Of a stretch of 64,000 nucleotides of DNA, positions 41,907 through 50,667 are shown piece after piece. The notes beneath the pieces were generated by a model. The model was not told the DNA's origin. It did no database searches and saw only the letters and a list, made by a program, of their open reading frames with translations. The stretch covers positions 1-64,000 of the forward strand of contig DASXDU010000038.1 of assembly GCA_036490515.1 (NCBI GenBank), in the 5' to 3' direction. The position numbers and the translations under genes are program-made. How positions within the stretch are numbered: the stretch's first letter is position 1; each line of letters opens with the position of its first letter. Origin of the DNA: Palsa-1150 sp036490515. GTDB lineage: Bacteria; Myxococcota_A; Polyangia; Polyangiales; Polyangiaceae.

Positions 41907-43775
41907 TCAGCGGCCCGGCTTGTCCGCGACCTCGGGGGGCGCGTTCGACATCCCCGACATCGTGCGCGCGTTCGGGTCGGCGGCCTTGCGCGCGGTTTGG
42001 GAGCGGCGGCTCGTCCCGGGCGGATACGCCTTCGGCAGCCCCTCGAGCGGCACGGCCGCGAGGAGCAGCTCGAGCTCCGCGGCGCTCTTCGGTCGCTCGT
42101 TGAGGCGCTTCTTCAGGCACTTCATCACGGCCTGGTCGAGGAGCTCCGGGATGGGCAGGTCGGGCCTGCGCTGGCGCATGGGCGTGGGGATCTGCCGCTG
42201 GTGGAGGTCGAGGAGCTCGCGCCGGTTCTGCGCGACGATGGGGAGCTCGCCCGTCAGCGCCTCGTACATCATGACGCCGAGCGCGTAGATGTCCGTCCGC
42301 GGCTCGACCTGCGCGCCGATGCACTGCTCGGGGGCCATGTACTCGGGCGTGCCCAGCGTGTAGCCCGTCTGCGTCAGCGACTCGGCGCTCGCGAGCTTGC
42401 TCATGCCGAAGTCGAGCACCTTCGCGACGCCGTCGTCGCAGAGGAAGATGTTCCCCGGCTTGAGGTCGCGGTGGACGACGCCCTTCTTGTGCGCGGCGTG
42501 GAGCGCGCGGCACACGTCGATGTAGACGGGGATGGCGAGGCCCGGGGCGATGAGGCCGTCGCGCGCGAGCTTGTCGGCGAGCGAGCGGCCGACGAGGCGG
42601 TCCATGACGACGTAGATGCTCCCGTCGGGCATCTGGTCGAGGTCGAGGACGCGCACGACGTTGGGGTGCTCGACGTGGACCTGGATGTACGCCTCGCGCC
42701 GGAGGCGCGCGATCTCGCCGCCGTCGCGGGCGGCCGCGCCGCGGAGCACCTTCACGGCGACCTCGTGCCCGAGCGTCACGTGCTCCGCCGCGTAGACGAC
42801 GCCGATGCCGCCCGAGCCGATCTTGCGCCCGATGTGGTACTTGCCGCCGAGCACCGTGCCGGTGAGGTCCCCGGGCGTCGCCCCGAGCTCCCCCTTCAGC
42901 TCGAGGCCGCGCTCCAGCGCCGCGATGCGGTTTCGCTCGAAGACCCTCGCCGTCTTCTCGTCGCGCGACCGGTCCCACAGGAACCCCGCGCCGCCGCCGA
43001 GCAGCCCGCCGAGCCCCATCGCCACCGCCCCCGAGAGCCACCCGCCCGTCGCGAACATCGCGCCCCCGCAGGCGATGCCCGCCCCCGCGGCGCCCGCGAC
43101 GATGCCCTCGTGCGAGCGCTTGGTGGTCCAGCGGACCTCGTACACGCACGCGTCGGCGCCCTTCGCGAGGCACGTCGGGTGGACCACCTGCGCGTCGGCG
43201 AGGCCCCAGATGCGCGGCAGGCTCGCGAGCTCCGCGACGCGCGCGTCGCAGAGGAGCTCCTCGCCCTCGACGTCCGTGCTCTCCGGCGCGTCGTCGCCCC
43301 CGTCGGTGCGCGGCTTGTACGTGAGCGTGACGTGCTGCGCCGGGGCCGCCTTGGCGCCCTTGCCCTTCTTGGGCTCGTCGATGTCCCAGGTGCCCACGCG
43401 CGTCGCCTCGCGGGCGTTCTGCGCGAGGTAGCGGTACGCGTCGACGGGGCGCTCGGCCGTGCGCAGCATGCGAACGAGGACGCCGAGGGCCTCGGGGTGC
43501 GTCACCCAGTCGCCGCGGTTGCGGATCGCGTCGCGGCCGAGCATCTCGGCGATGGCGCGGAGCGCGCGCTTGGCGGCGAGCTGGCTCACCCAGCCGGTCT
43601 CGTTGTCGACGGCGTTCTGGTCGATGCCCGCGCCCGCGAGGAGCTGCCTCGCGGCGCGCTCGCCCTTCTCGGTCCGCACGCGCAGGAGGTACGTCTTGAG
43701 GACGGAGGCGCGCAGCTCCTCCTTCCCGCCTTGCCGCACGGTGCCCCGGGAGATGGGCGGGACGCTGCTGGGCAT
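41907..43775 (-). CDS. Ser/Thr protein kinase with N-terminal heme-NO/V4R-like sensor and membrane hairpin
   Basis: The 622-residue protein has an N-terminal domain of about 215 residues with LKTYLLRVRTEKGERAARQL and ends in CLAKGADACVYEVRW, the pattern of V4R/heme-NO-binding-associated ligand domains. A Gly/Ala-rich hydrophobic hairpin follows (AGAAGAGIACGGAMFATGGW to LGGLLGGGAGFLW). The kinase domain then has GSGGIGVVYAAEH, Lys in VAVKVLRG, HRDLKPGNIF, DFGMSKL and MAPEQ. The ATG at 43775 begins MPSSVPPISRGTV; an upstream in-frame start at 43868 is rejected as unconserved. It is a membrane kinase probably regulated by a small ligand. The hydrophobic hairpin would put both ends in the cytoplasm. 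Confidence 0.87.
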   Translation of the reverse strand: MPSSVPPISRGTVRQGGKEELRASVLKTYLLRVRTEKGERAARQLLAGAGIDQNAVDNETGWVSQLAAKRALRAIAEMLGRDAIRNRGDWVTHPEALGVLVRMLRTAERPVDAYRYLAQNAREATRVGTWDIDEPKKGKGAKAAPAQHVTLTYKPRTDGGDDAPESTDVEGEELLCDARVAELASLPRIWGLADAQVVHPTCLAKGADACVYEVRWTTKRSHEGIVAGAAGAGIACGGAMFATGGWLSGAVAMGLGGLLGGGAGFLWDRSRDEKTARVFERNRIAALERGLELKGELGATPGDLTGTVLGGKYHIGRKIGSGGIGVVYAAEHVTLGHEVAVKVLRGAAARDGGEIARLRREAYIQVHVEHPNVVRVLDLDQMPDGSIYVVMDRLVGRSLADKLARDGLIAPGLAIPVYIDVCRALHAAHKKGVVHRDLKPGNIFLCDDGVAKVLDFGMSKLASAESLTQTGYTLGTPEYMAPEQCIGAQVEPRTDIYALGVMMYEALTGELPIVAQNRRELLDLHQRQIPTPMRQRRPDLPIPELLDQAVMKCLKKRLNERPKSAAELELLLAAVPLEGLPKAYPPGTSRRSQTARKAADPNARTMSGMSNAPPEVADKPGR

Positions 43776-43877
43776 CCCTCGAAGCGTACGACGCGCCCCC
43801 GGCCGAGGGAAGACGCGCAGGCCGACGCGCGCGAAGGCCGCGCGGCCCCCGAGCGCCGCGCAGCCCACGCTCGAGGC

Positions 43878-44600
43878 TCAGTGGTTCGTGAGGACGTGCT
43901 CGGGCGCGATGCCGAGGGTGGGCGCGTGCCCGCGGAGGGCCTCGATCATCGGGCCGACGCCCACCGCGAGGACCGCGCGGACCGAGCCGGGGGCCACGAG
44001 CGCCGCGACCGCCTCCTGCACGTACCCGCGAAACACGGTGCCCCCGCCCGCCGGGGCCCACGACGCCGCCGCCGCGTCGGCGTCCCCTTGCCACGCGCAC
44101 ACGAGCACCTCGACGCCGGCGTCACGCCACGCCACGAGCTCGGCCAGGAGGGGCAGCTCGTCCGCCGCACGCACGCCCACGAAGACGCGCGTCCGGGTCG
44201 CGTCGCCGTCGGCGATGCGGCGGGCGACGAGCGGCGGGCCCGCGGCGATCCCGGTCCCGCCCAGCGCGAGCACGACCGGGTGGCCGCGGAGCTCCCCCAC
44301 GGGGAAGCCCTCGCCGATGGCGGCGGTGATCTCCACGTCCGCGTCCGGCGCGTCGCCGAGGAGCACGTCGGACGCCCCGCCGCCGGGGCGCATGACGAGC
44401 TCCCACGGCGCGGCACCCGGCGGCCCCGCGAGCACGAAGTAGCCCGTCTCGCCGCGCGTGCGCACCTCGACGTACTGGCCGGGGGCGCGGTACGTCGCCG
44501 CGACGGCCTCGCCCGGGTCGACCGTGACGCGCGTCATCCCGCCGCCGGCGTCGGCGCGCGCGAGGAGCCGCGCCGGATGGTACGCGGGCCCGCCTGCCAC
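43878..44600 (-). CDS. FAD/NAD(P)-binding oxidoreductase, ferredoxin-NADP reductase superfamily
   Basis: The 240-residue product has the flavin-binding strand PGQYVEVR, the phosphate region WELVMRPGGGASD and a nicotinamide-binding half with VVLALGGTGIAAGPPLVARR, RVFVGVRAADEL and AVGVGPMIEALR. The C-terminus ends VLTNH without the usual iron-sulfur Cys loop. It is short and lacks ferredoxin or hydrogenase partners nearby, so the electron acceptor is unknown. It uses a GTG start 12 bp after the TPR-protein stop codon. Confidence 0.78.
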   Translation of the reverse strand: MAGGPAYHPARLLARADAGGGMTRVTVDPGEAVAATYRAPGQYVEVRTRGETGYFVLAGPPGAAPWELVMRPGGGASDVLLGDAPDADVEITAAIGEGFPVGELRGHPVVLALGGTGIAAGPPLVARRIADGDATRTRVFVGVRAADELPLLAELVAWRDAGVEVLVCAWQGDADAAAASWAPAGGGTVFRGYVQEAVAALVAPGSVRAVLAVGVGPMIEALRGHAPTLGIAPEHVLTNH

Positions 44601-44612
44601 GACGACCGCGCG

Positions 44613-45491
44613 CTAGAACGAGCCGCCGAGGGAGAGGCCCCCGTAGCCCGGCGCCACGACCGGCGCGAGGGCCGTCCCCGACCCCTGCGGGTGCTCGGTG
44701 AAGTGCCACACGAGCCCGCCGACGACCGCCGCGATGCCCACGCCGCCGACGACGACGCCCGCCGTCTCGAGCGTGCGCCCCGTGTTGCCGTTGCTCGCGA
44801 CCGAGGAGTCGCAGTTCACGTGCGAGGGGCACGCCTTGTTGGCGGTCGACACGTCGCCCGAGCCGACGCCCAGCATGACGCCGCCCGCGACGACGAGGAC
44901 GCCGCCGCCGATCGTGAGGATCCACGGCGCGACGGTGTGCCCGCCTTCGGGCGGCGCGCCCGTCGGGGCCGTCGTCGCGCTGGGGACCGTCGACGTGGAC
45001 GTCGCCGTGGGCTCGACCGGGACCGTCGAGGTCGGAGCAGTCGCGATCGTCGACGTGGGGGCCGTCGCCGGCGCCGTGGCCGTGGGGTGCTCCGCCGCGA
45101 GCTGGTCGCGGAGGTTCCGGATGCGGCGCTCGATGACCTCGCGGTCGGGCGCGTTGGGCACCCGCGTCAGGTACTCGCCGAGCGCGTGGATCGCCTCGCC
45201 CTTGTCGCCCTTGCGCTCGTACGCCGTCGCGATGATGGGCAGGATCGCGTGGACGCTGCAGTCGATGCTGTAGGCGTCCTTGAAGTAGCTGATGGCCTTG
45301 TCGTAGTTCGCCTCGTCGAGGAAGCCCTTGCCGCTCAGAAACACGGTGTGGGCGCGGTCGACGTCCTGCCGGGTGACCTTGGACGCGTCGCACGCGGCCG
45401 GGTAGACGGACGGTTGCTGCGCGAGGGCCGGCACGGCGAACGCCATGCCCACCAGCGCGAGGACGAGGAGCGGTTTCCTGGAGATGCGCAT
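44613..45491 (-). CDS. Exported TPR-containing protein with two C-terminal membrane segments
   Basis: The 292-residue product has a signal peptide (MRISRKPLLVLALVGMAFAV) and TPR-like repeats (GFLDEANYDKAISYFKDAYS, ATAYERKGDKGEAIHALGEY). A long Thr/Pro/Ala linker follows, then two hydrophobic stretches (APWILTIGGGVLVVAGGVML; TAGVVVGGVGIAAVVGGLVW) separated by a Cys-containing loop. The architecture recurs in Myxococcota envelope proteins of unknown function. The ATG at 45491 fits the signal peptide better than the longer frame to 45518. Confidence 0.72.
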   Translation of the reverse strand: MRISRKPLLVLALVGMAFAVPALAQQPSVYPAACDASKVTRQDVDRAHTVFLSGKGFLDEANYDKAISYFKDAYSIDCSVHAILPIIATAYERKGDKGEAIHALGEYLTRVPNAPDREVIERRIRNLRDQLAAEHPTATAPATAPTSTIATAPTSTVPVEPTATSTSTVPSATTAPTGAPPEGGHTVAPWILTIGGGVLVVAGGVMLGVGSGDVSTANKACPSHVNCDSSVASNGNTGRTLETAGVVVGGVGIAAVVGGLVWHFTEHPQGSGTALAPVVAPGYGGLSLGGSF

Positions 45492-45560
45492 CGCGTAACC
45501 GGGGTGCGACGGTAGCACGACCGTCCTCGCGAGATCACCAAACCGGCCGGTATCGGGGGC

Positions 45561-45602
45561 GCATCGTGCCTCGCCGGCGGCGCATCGTGCCTCGCGGGCG
45601 GG
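45561..45602. repeat. Two adjacent 21-bp repeat units
   Basis: Two units beginning GCATCGTGCCTCGC are spaced exactly 21 bp apart and differ at few positions; a third, degenerate start (GCATCAACCGCG) overlaps the stop codon of the next gene. This is the smallest member of the 21-bp series. Confidence 0.6.
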
Positions 45603-45605
45603 GCA

Positions 45606-46187
45606 TCAACCGCGGGCGCGCTCGCCGAACGCGTGGACCGCGCGGACGAGCCACGAGAGGGACGCGGGATCGGCGCGGAGCGCGACGGGCGCGAGGACGA
45701 AGCCGCCGGGGCGGACCTCGGCGTGCATCGGCGTCTGCCACGAGAGCGCGAGGCGCCGCGTGCGCGACCCGATGCAGCGCGCGAGGTCCTCGGTCGACGG
45801 CGCGAAGACGGCGAACGTCTGGTCGAACCATGCGTCGCCGGTCGCGCGGCGCGGCATCGTGACCAGGTCGAGCGCCTCGCGGAAGGTGGGGCTCGGGTCG
45901 TTGGTGACGGCGGCCTTGCCCGCGACGCGCGTGTCCTGCGCGATGGCGATCCACGCCGACGCGGGGCCGCCGGACGTCTCGACGACGAAGCGCGCGATGG
46001 TGATCGACCCGACGTCGCCCGTCGACTCGAGGACGTGCTCGTAGCGCATCGGGACGCGGAGCGTGGCGTACGGCTCCCAGGCCCGCAGCCACCGCTCGTC
46101 GGCCTCGGGCGAGTAGCGCAGGCCCTTGCGCGCGGCGTAGTCGACCAGCCACGGGACGGCGAGGGTCGAGCTCACGCCCGCGTTCAC
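45606..46187 (-). CDS. Protein of unknown function downstream of ccmE
   Basis: The 193-residue product contains RYEHVLESTGDVGSITIARF, FREALDLVTMPRRATGDAWF and TFAVFAPSTEDLARCIGSR. There is no signal peptide, membrane segment or catalytic motif. The GTG start lies 18 bp after the ccmE stop, indicating an operon. The function is unknown. Confidence 0.62.
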   Translation of the reverse strand: MNAGVSSTLAVPWLVDYAARKGLRYSPEADERWLRAWEPYATLRVPMRYEHVLESTGDVGSITIARFVVETSGGPASAWIAIAQDTRVAGKAAVTNDPSPTFREALDLVTMPRRATGDAWFDQTFAVFAPSTEDLARCIGSRTRRLALSWQTPMHAEVRPGGFVLAPVALRADPASLSWLVRAVHAFGERARG

Positions 46188-46205
46188 GGCGCCCCCCGCC
46201 TTCGC

Positions 46206-46730
46206 TCAGCGGCCGAGGGCGAGCGGGCCGTGGGGCATCGACTCGCCGTTCTTCTTGCGCTGGTCCATCTCGTACTTGCTCGGGCACTTGGCCAGGACGC
46301 TGGTCGCCACGAACGAGTCGTCCTTCTGGAGCTCGCCCTCCACGGTGACGCCGACGTCGATGTCGGGGACGTCGCGGAAGGTGTCGGGGACGACGCACTG
46401 GTCGAAGCGCACCGGGAGCTCGGAGCCGTTCTTCTGGATGACGAACTTGTACTCGCAGGGCGAGTCGCGCTTCTCCAGCGTCCCGTGCACGAGGTTGCCC
46501 TCGGCCCTCACCGGGCGCCCGAGGAACTTCATCTTCTGCGCGAGCAGCTGGTCCACGGGCTTGGAGTAGATGGCCTTGTCCTGCATCCCCGTCAGCACGA
46601 GCGCGGCGATGGCGGCGGCGCCCATGGCCAGCCCCACCGCGACGGTGATGCCGACCCAGCCGCGGCGTTCGTCGTTCGCGTCGGTGCCGCGTCGGCGGCG
46701 CGTCGGCCCGGCTTCGGAGGGCTCCTGCAT
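46206..46730 (-). CDS. ccmE: CcmE-type heme chaperone, CxxxY variant
   Basis: The 174-residue product has a hydrophilic N-terminus, one membrane anchor (GITVAVGLAMGAAAIAALVL) and the OB-fold beta domain of CcmE (LGRPVRAEGNLVHG, VRFDQCVVPDTFRD, GVTVEGELQKDDSFVATSVL). In E. coli CcmE a His in HDENY binds heme covalently; here the corresponding segment reads AKCPSKYEM, giving a Cys at the His position in the C-x3-Y form known from archaea and Desulfovibrio. It likely shuttles heme to apocytochromes c. No ccmA-D, F, G or H genes are nearby. Confidence 0.87.
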   Translation of the reverse strand: MQEPSEAGPTRRRRGTDANDERRGWVGITVAVGLAMGAAAIAALVLTGMQDKAIYSKPVDQLLAQKMKFLGRPVRAEGNLVHGTLEKRDSPCEYKFVIQKNGSELPVRFDQCVVPDTFRDVPDIDVGVTVEGELQKDDSFVATSVLAKCPSKYEMDQRKKNGESMPHGPLALGR

Positions 46731-46827
46731 GGCTCGGATCCAAGCCTAGCGCATTCGCGGGGCCGTTCCATCCGGTGTATGCTGGGCGTGTGGGAGTCGA
46801 CCCAAGTCCGACCCGCGCCGGTGGACG

Positions 46828-47406
46828 ATGACGGACGTTCTTTCGCTTCCCGTCCTTGTACTGAACCGCAACCTCATCCCCGTCCAGGTGACGACGGTGA
46901 AGCGCGCCATCGTGCTCCTCTACGGCGGCGCGGCGCTCGCCCTCGACGAGGGCGGCGAGTCGCACGACTTCGACCTGTGGCGCGACATGCCCGTGCGCGC
47001 CGACGACGACGCCATCCCGCTCGTGCACGGCACCCTGCGCGTGCCGCGCGTCCTCCACCTGCTCCGCTACGACAGGACCCCGAGGGTGACCGTGCGCCTG
47101 ACGAGGCGGAACCTCATGTTCCGCGACGCGCACCAGTGCCAGTACTGCGGCAAGCGCCCGCCCTTGCGCGAGCTCAACATCGACCACGTGCTGCCCCGTT
47201 CGCGCGGCGGCGGAGACTCGTGGGAGAACCTCGTGACCGCGTGCAGGGTGTGCAACCTCCGCAAGGGGTGGAAGACGCCGGAGGAGGCCAACATGCGCCT
47301 CGCGCGCCGCCCTTTTCGGCCCAAGTGGACCATGACGGCGCAGATCCTCCTGGGCAGCGGCTGGAAGTTCAAGGAGTGGGAGCCCTTCCTCAAGGCCGCC
47401 AGCTGA
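46828..47406 (+). CDS. HNH endonuclease family protein
   Basis: The 192-residue product has an N-terminal domain of about 85 residues (VLNRNLIPVQVTTVKRAIVL) and a C-terminal HNH nuclease module: zinc CxxC pairs CQYCGK and CRVCN, and catalytic strand NIDHVLPRSRGG followed by SWENLVTAC. This subgroup is common and conserved in Myxococcota and other bacteria; its biological role is not established, and no mobile element is near. The start MTDVLSLPVLVL matches the conserved N-terminus. Confidence 0.88.
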   Translation: MTDVLSLPVLVLNRNLIPVQVTTVKRAIVLLYGGAALALDEGGESHDFDLWRDMPVRADDDAIPLVHGTLRVPRVLHLLRYDRTPRVTVRLTRRNLMFRDAHQCQYCGKRPPLRELNIDHVLPRSRGGGDSWENLVTACRVCNLRKGWKTPEEANMRLARRPFRPKWTMTAQILLGSGWKFKEWEPFLKAAS

Positions 47407-47454
47407 CGCACCGCGCCGGCTGAGCGCGCCACGAAGCGGGGCAGGCGCCCGGCG

Positions 47455-47643
47455 AGGCCGGTCGCAGGCCTCACCGTCACGGTCGGGCGTCCAACTCGCC
47501 CGGTGGGACGCCTCACCGTCACGGTCGGGCGTCCAACTCGCCCGGTGGGACGCCCCACCGTCTCGGCCGAAGGCCCCACCGACCCGGCCGAGCACCCGAC
47601 CCGCCCGGTCGGACGCCTGCCCCGCGCGATCCGGCGCCCCCTG
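47455..47643. repeat. 21-bp tandem repeat array, about nine units
   Basis: Units start at 47455 and continue every 21 bp to 47623. Units at 47476 and 47518 are identical; units at 47497 and 47539 differ at one base, so a 42-bp higher-order duplication is visible. Typical elements are GTCACGGTCGGGC and CGCCCGGTGGGACG. The array fills the gap between the convergent HNH and Cys-rich lipoprotein genes. Confidence 0.92.
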
Positions 47644-47651
47644 GTCTTCGC

Positions 47652-48134
47652 CTAGGGTCCCGCGCGCACGAGGCCCGCGTCGGAGCACTCGCCCCAGAGG
47701 TCCCAGGCGCCGTCGTCGCACACGTAGAGGTCCTCGCAGTCGCAGCACCCGGGCGAGTTGACGCAGGCGATGCCCGTCCCGAGGGGGCAGTCCGGGTTCT
47801 CGAGGTCCACGCAGCCGGGGCCGCCGTAGGCTCCGGGGGGCGCGTCGACGTTCGCGTCGAACTCGGGCCCGGCCTCGCCGGCTTCGGCCGGGTGCACGCC
47901 GGCCTCGGGGTCGTACGAGCTGCAGTCGTGGAGGAACACCCAGCTCCCGTCCTGGCAGCTGTAGACCGAGGCGCACGTCGGGTCCTGGCAGACGTCGGCG
48001 CCGTTGTCCTCGGGGCACGCGGGGGGCGCGAGGTCGGTGCACGTCGGGGGCGGCGGCGTGTCCTTGCAGGCGCCGAGCACCTCGAGGGCGAAGAGGACCG
48101 CGACCGGAACGGCGAAGGCGAGGCGAAGGTTCAT
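47652..48134 (-). CDS. Cysteine-rich lipoprotein of unknown function
   Basis: The 160-residue product starts with a signal sequence and lipobox VLGAC, followed by two cysteine-rich modules (CTDLAPPACPEDNGADVCQD...CQDGSW and CVDLENPDCPLG...CCDCEDLYVCDDGAW) separated by a Glu/Ala/Pro linker. The two modules look like internal duplicates with a C-x-DG-(S/A)-W ending. It is probably a disulfide-rich surface protein of a type common in Myxococcota. It lies about 100 bp downstream of a Ser/Thr kinase gene on the same strand. Confidence 0.68.
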   Translation of the reverse strand: MNLRLAFAVPVAVLFALEVLGACKDTPPPPTCTDLAPPACPEDNGADVCQDPTCASVYSCQDGSWVFLHDCSSYDPEAGVHPAEAGEAGPEFDANVDAPPGAYGGPGCVDLENPDCPLGTGIACVNSPGCCDCEDLYVCDDGAWDLWGECSDAGLVRAGP

Positions 48135-48236
48135 CGAAGGAAAGGCGACGACGAGGACGGAGGGAGCTGCGACTGGGAAAGAGGGTGCGCCGACGGGAAC
48201 GGGGGACGCGGCGACGCGGATGGAGGGAGCGACGAC

Positions 48237-49895
48237 TCAGCGAAGCTTGGTGAAGCCGTTGCGCACCGTGCCGAGCGGGCGCGCGGGCCGCACGGCCGCG
48301 GGGCGCGGCTCGGTCGCGGTGGGCTCGGGCGGCACGAAGGCGTAGCCGTCGGCCTCGGGGCGCGCAATGCCGTCCTGCTCGCGGACGAAGCCGTCGGCGC
48401 GCGTGCCGTCGAGCGCGAGCACGCTCACCTTGTGCCGGAGACCGGACTCCGCGGGCACGTCGAAGGCGGCCACGTCGCCCGGCGGGTCGAGGTCGCGCGC
48501 GACGTCGTCGAGCTCGACGTGCGTCGCGAGGAACGGCAAGGGGACGACGACCTTGCGCGAGGTGGCCGCGACGACGATCTCCGCGGGGGCGGGCGGCGGA
48601 GGCGTGCCGCGCACGACGATGGGCGCGGGCTTCGTGCGGTTCGAGACGACGGCGAGCGTGAGGCCGACGCCGAGGACGACGCCCGCGCTGACCGCGCCGA
48701 CGCCGAGCCAGGGGACGCGCTTCGGGCGGAGCTTGGCGACCTCGAGGCGCATCGCGGTGCCGAGCTCGTAGCGGCCGGTGGGCGCGGGCGGCGCGAGCTC
48801 GGCGAGGAGCTGCCCGGTCGGGAGCTCGGCGCTCGAGACGCGGTCGCGCGTGGGCAGGCCCGACTCGCGGAGGAGGTCGGTGAGCTCGGCGGGGCCGACG
48901 GTGGAGCGCACGTGCTCCTGGCGGAGGGCCATGCGCGCGCCGAAGATGGCCTCCATGAGGCGCGCGACGTCGGCGTGCGTGCCGGTGTGGTCGGGGCCCG
49001 CGGCGCGGTCGACGGCCTCCGCGAACTCGAGGGCGGTCGCGTACCGCGTGTCGAGGTCGCGCGACAGCGAGCGCGCGATGACGTCGTCGAGGGCGCGCGG
49101 GATCTGCGCGCCGATCTGCGTGAGGGTCGGGATGGGCGCGGTCATGACGTCCTGCAGGACGTCGACGGGCTCGTCGCCGCGGAAGAGGCGCCGCCCCGCG
49201 AAGCACTCCCAGAGGACGACGGCCATCGAGAAGACGTCGCTCTGCACGGTGCAGATGCGGCGCTTGTCGATGCGCTCGGGCGCGAGGTACGCGAGCTTGC
49301 CCTTCACCTCGTGCGTGCGCGTCGTCTGGATGCGGTCCTCGGCCTTGGCGATGCCGAAGTCGGTCACGTACGCGCGGCCGTCGCAGCCGACGAGGATGTT
49401 GTGCGGCGAGACGTCGCGATGGATGATGTGGAGGGGCTTGCCGTTGTCGTCCTTGAGCTCGTGCGCGGCGTGCAGGCCGTGGAGGGCGTCGAGGATCATG
49501 CGCACGGCGACGCGCACGTCGATGGCGCGCCCGATGGCCGAGAGCTCGCGGCGAAGCTCGGCGAGCGAGGTGCCCTCGACGTAGTCCATGACGATGAACG
49601 GCATGCCGCCGTCGAAGCCGAGCTCGCGGACCTTGACGACGTTGGGGTGGTCGATGGCCGACGCGAGGCGCGCCTCGTCGACGAGCATCGTGAGGAAGGT
49701 CTTGTCGCCCTGGAGGTGGCGGTGCGGGCGCTTGACCGCGACGAGCGGCGGGCCTTGCCTGCGGTCCGTGGCGCGGGCCAGGTGCACGGTCGCCATGCCG
49801 CCCGACGCGAGCTCGAGGAGGAGCTCGTAGGCGCCGAGATGCTCGGGCTTCGGCGGCGGTGCCGGCGGCGGCGAGGCAGTGGTCTCGACAGACAC
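48237..49895 (-). CDS. Ser/Thr protein kinase with C-terminal transmembrane segment
   Basis: The 552-residue protein has a kinase domain (about residues 22-300) with LASGGMATVHLARA, Lys in LVAVKRPH, HRDVSPHNILV, TDFGIAKAE and YLAPERI. It continues through a cytoplasmic linker, a transmembrane helix (GVGAVSAGVVLGVGLTLAVV) and an extracytoplasmic beta-rich tail of about 130 residues. The HRDVSPHN form is typical of Myxococcota kinases. The start is uncertain; GTG at 49895 is chosen, but an in-frame ATG at 49961 would add 22 hydrophobic residues. It is divergent from the AgmX-like lipoprotein gene. Confidence 0.85.
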   Translation of the reverse strand: MSVETTASPPPAPPPKPEHLGAYELLLELASGGMATVHLARATDRRQGPPLVAVKRPHRHLQGDKTFLTMLVDEARLASAIDHPNVVKVRELGFDGGMPFIVMDYVEGTSLAELRRELSAIGRAIDVRVAVRMILDALHGLHAAHELKDDNGKPLHIIHRDVSPHNILVGCDGRAYVTDFGIAKAEDRIQTTRTHEVKGKLAYLAPERIDKRRICTVQSDVFSMAVVLWECFAGRRLFRGDEPVDVLQDVMTAPIPTLTQIGAQIPRALDDVIARSLSRDLDTRYATALEFAEAVDRAAGPDHTGTHADVARLMEAIFGARMALRQEHVRSTVGPAELTDLLRESGLPTRDRVSSAELPTGQLLAELAPPAPTGRYELGTAMRLEVAKLRPKRVPWLGVGAVSAGVVLGVGLTLAVVSNRTKPAPIVVRGTPPPPAPAEIVVAATSRKVVVPLPFLATHVELDDVARDLDPPGDVAAFDVPAESGLRHKVSVLALDGTRADGFVREQDGIARPEADGYAFVPPEPTATEPRPAAVRPARPLGTVRNGFTKLR

Positions 49896-50046
49896 GGCCA
49901 ACCAAGCAAACCATGCGAGGCGGGCCCCGTCGAGCCGAGGGGACAGCTCCACCGGCCCCACCGGCCGCGACGCGAGCGCGTCGCCCGGGCACGTCGCGGC
50001 GACGGAGCGGTCGAATCGCGGCGCGGAGATGCGCTACGTTGGCGGC

Positions 50047-50667
50047 ATGCGACCGACTCTCCTCCTCGCCCTCGTCGTCCCGGTCTTCGGCCTCCCGCTC
50101 GCGTGCGGCGGGGGCGCGGCCGACACGGGCGGCGGGGCGGCCACCGTCTCCGCGGGGGCCAACGTGAACGCCGGGGGGGCTGCCGCGCCGTCGACGCCCG
50201 CCCCGGTCGACCCGGGCCCGACGACGACCACGACGACGACGCTCGGCGCGAACAACGAGCTCCAGGGCGCGAAGCTCACGACGACGACGACGGTCGCGTC
50301 GACCACGGGGAGCTCGGCGCCGCCGCCGAAGGGGCCGCACAACCACGAGCCGGGCCGCTCGCAGGCCGACCTCCACGCGATCATGACCGCGCATCGCGAC
50401 GAGGCGCGCGCGTGCTACGACGCCGCGCTGCCGAGCCACCCGGGCATCCAGGGGGACCTGGTGATCCAGTTCACCATCGACCCGAAGGGCGCCGTCACGC
50501 GCGTCTCGCAGGACACGGGCCGCAGCCAGATCAACGAGCCTGGCGTCGTGGCGTGCGTCGTCAACGTGATCAAGCGCATCCAGTTCGCGGCGAGCCCCGG
50601 CGGCTACGAGACGATGGCCTCGTTCCCGTACAACTTCATGCCCCGGAAGGCGCAGACGACTCCGTAG
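50047..50667 (+). CDS. AgmX/PglI C-terminal domain lipoprotein
   Basis: The 206-residue product has a lipoprotein signal (MRPTLLLALVVPVFGLPLAC) and a Gly/Ala/Thr-rich low-complexity region. The AgmX/PglI-type C-terminal domain contains IMTAHRDEARACYDAALPSH, LVIQFTIDPKGAVTRVS and VVACVVNVIKRIQFAA. The two conserved Cys in ACYD and VACVV are present. Related domains occur in Myxococcus gliding-motility and TonB-like proteins. Its 3' end overlaps the DUF2063 gene by 32 bp in convergent orientation. Confidence 0.83.
   Translation: MRPTLLLALVVPVFGLPLACGGGAADTGGGAATVSAGANVNAGGAAAPSTPAPVDPGPTTTTTTTLGANNELQGAKLTTTTTVASTTGSSAPPPKGPHNHEPGRSQADLHAIMTAHRDEARACYDAALPSHPGIQGDLVIQFTIDPKGAVTRVSQDTGRSQINEPGVVACVVNVIKRIQFAASPGGYETMASFPYNFMPRKAQTTP

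Noticed and set aside
46828..47406. Homing endonuclease or restriction role for the HNH protein
   Set aside because: There is no intron, intein, methyltransferase or mobile-element context; the protein resembles the widespread chromosomal HNH family.
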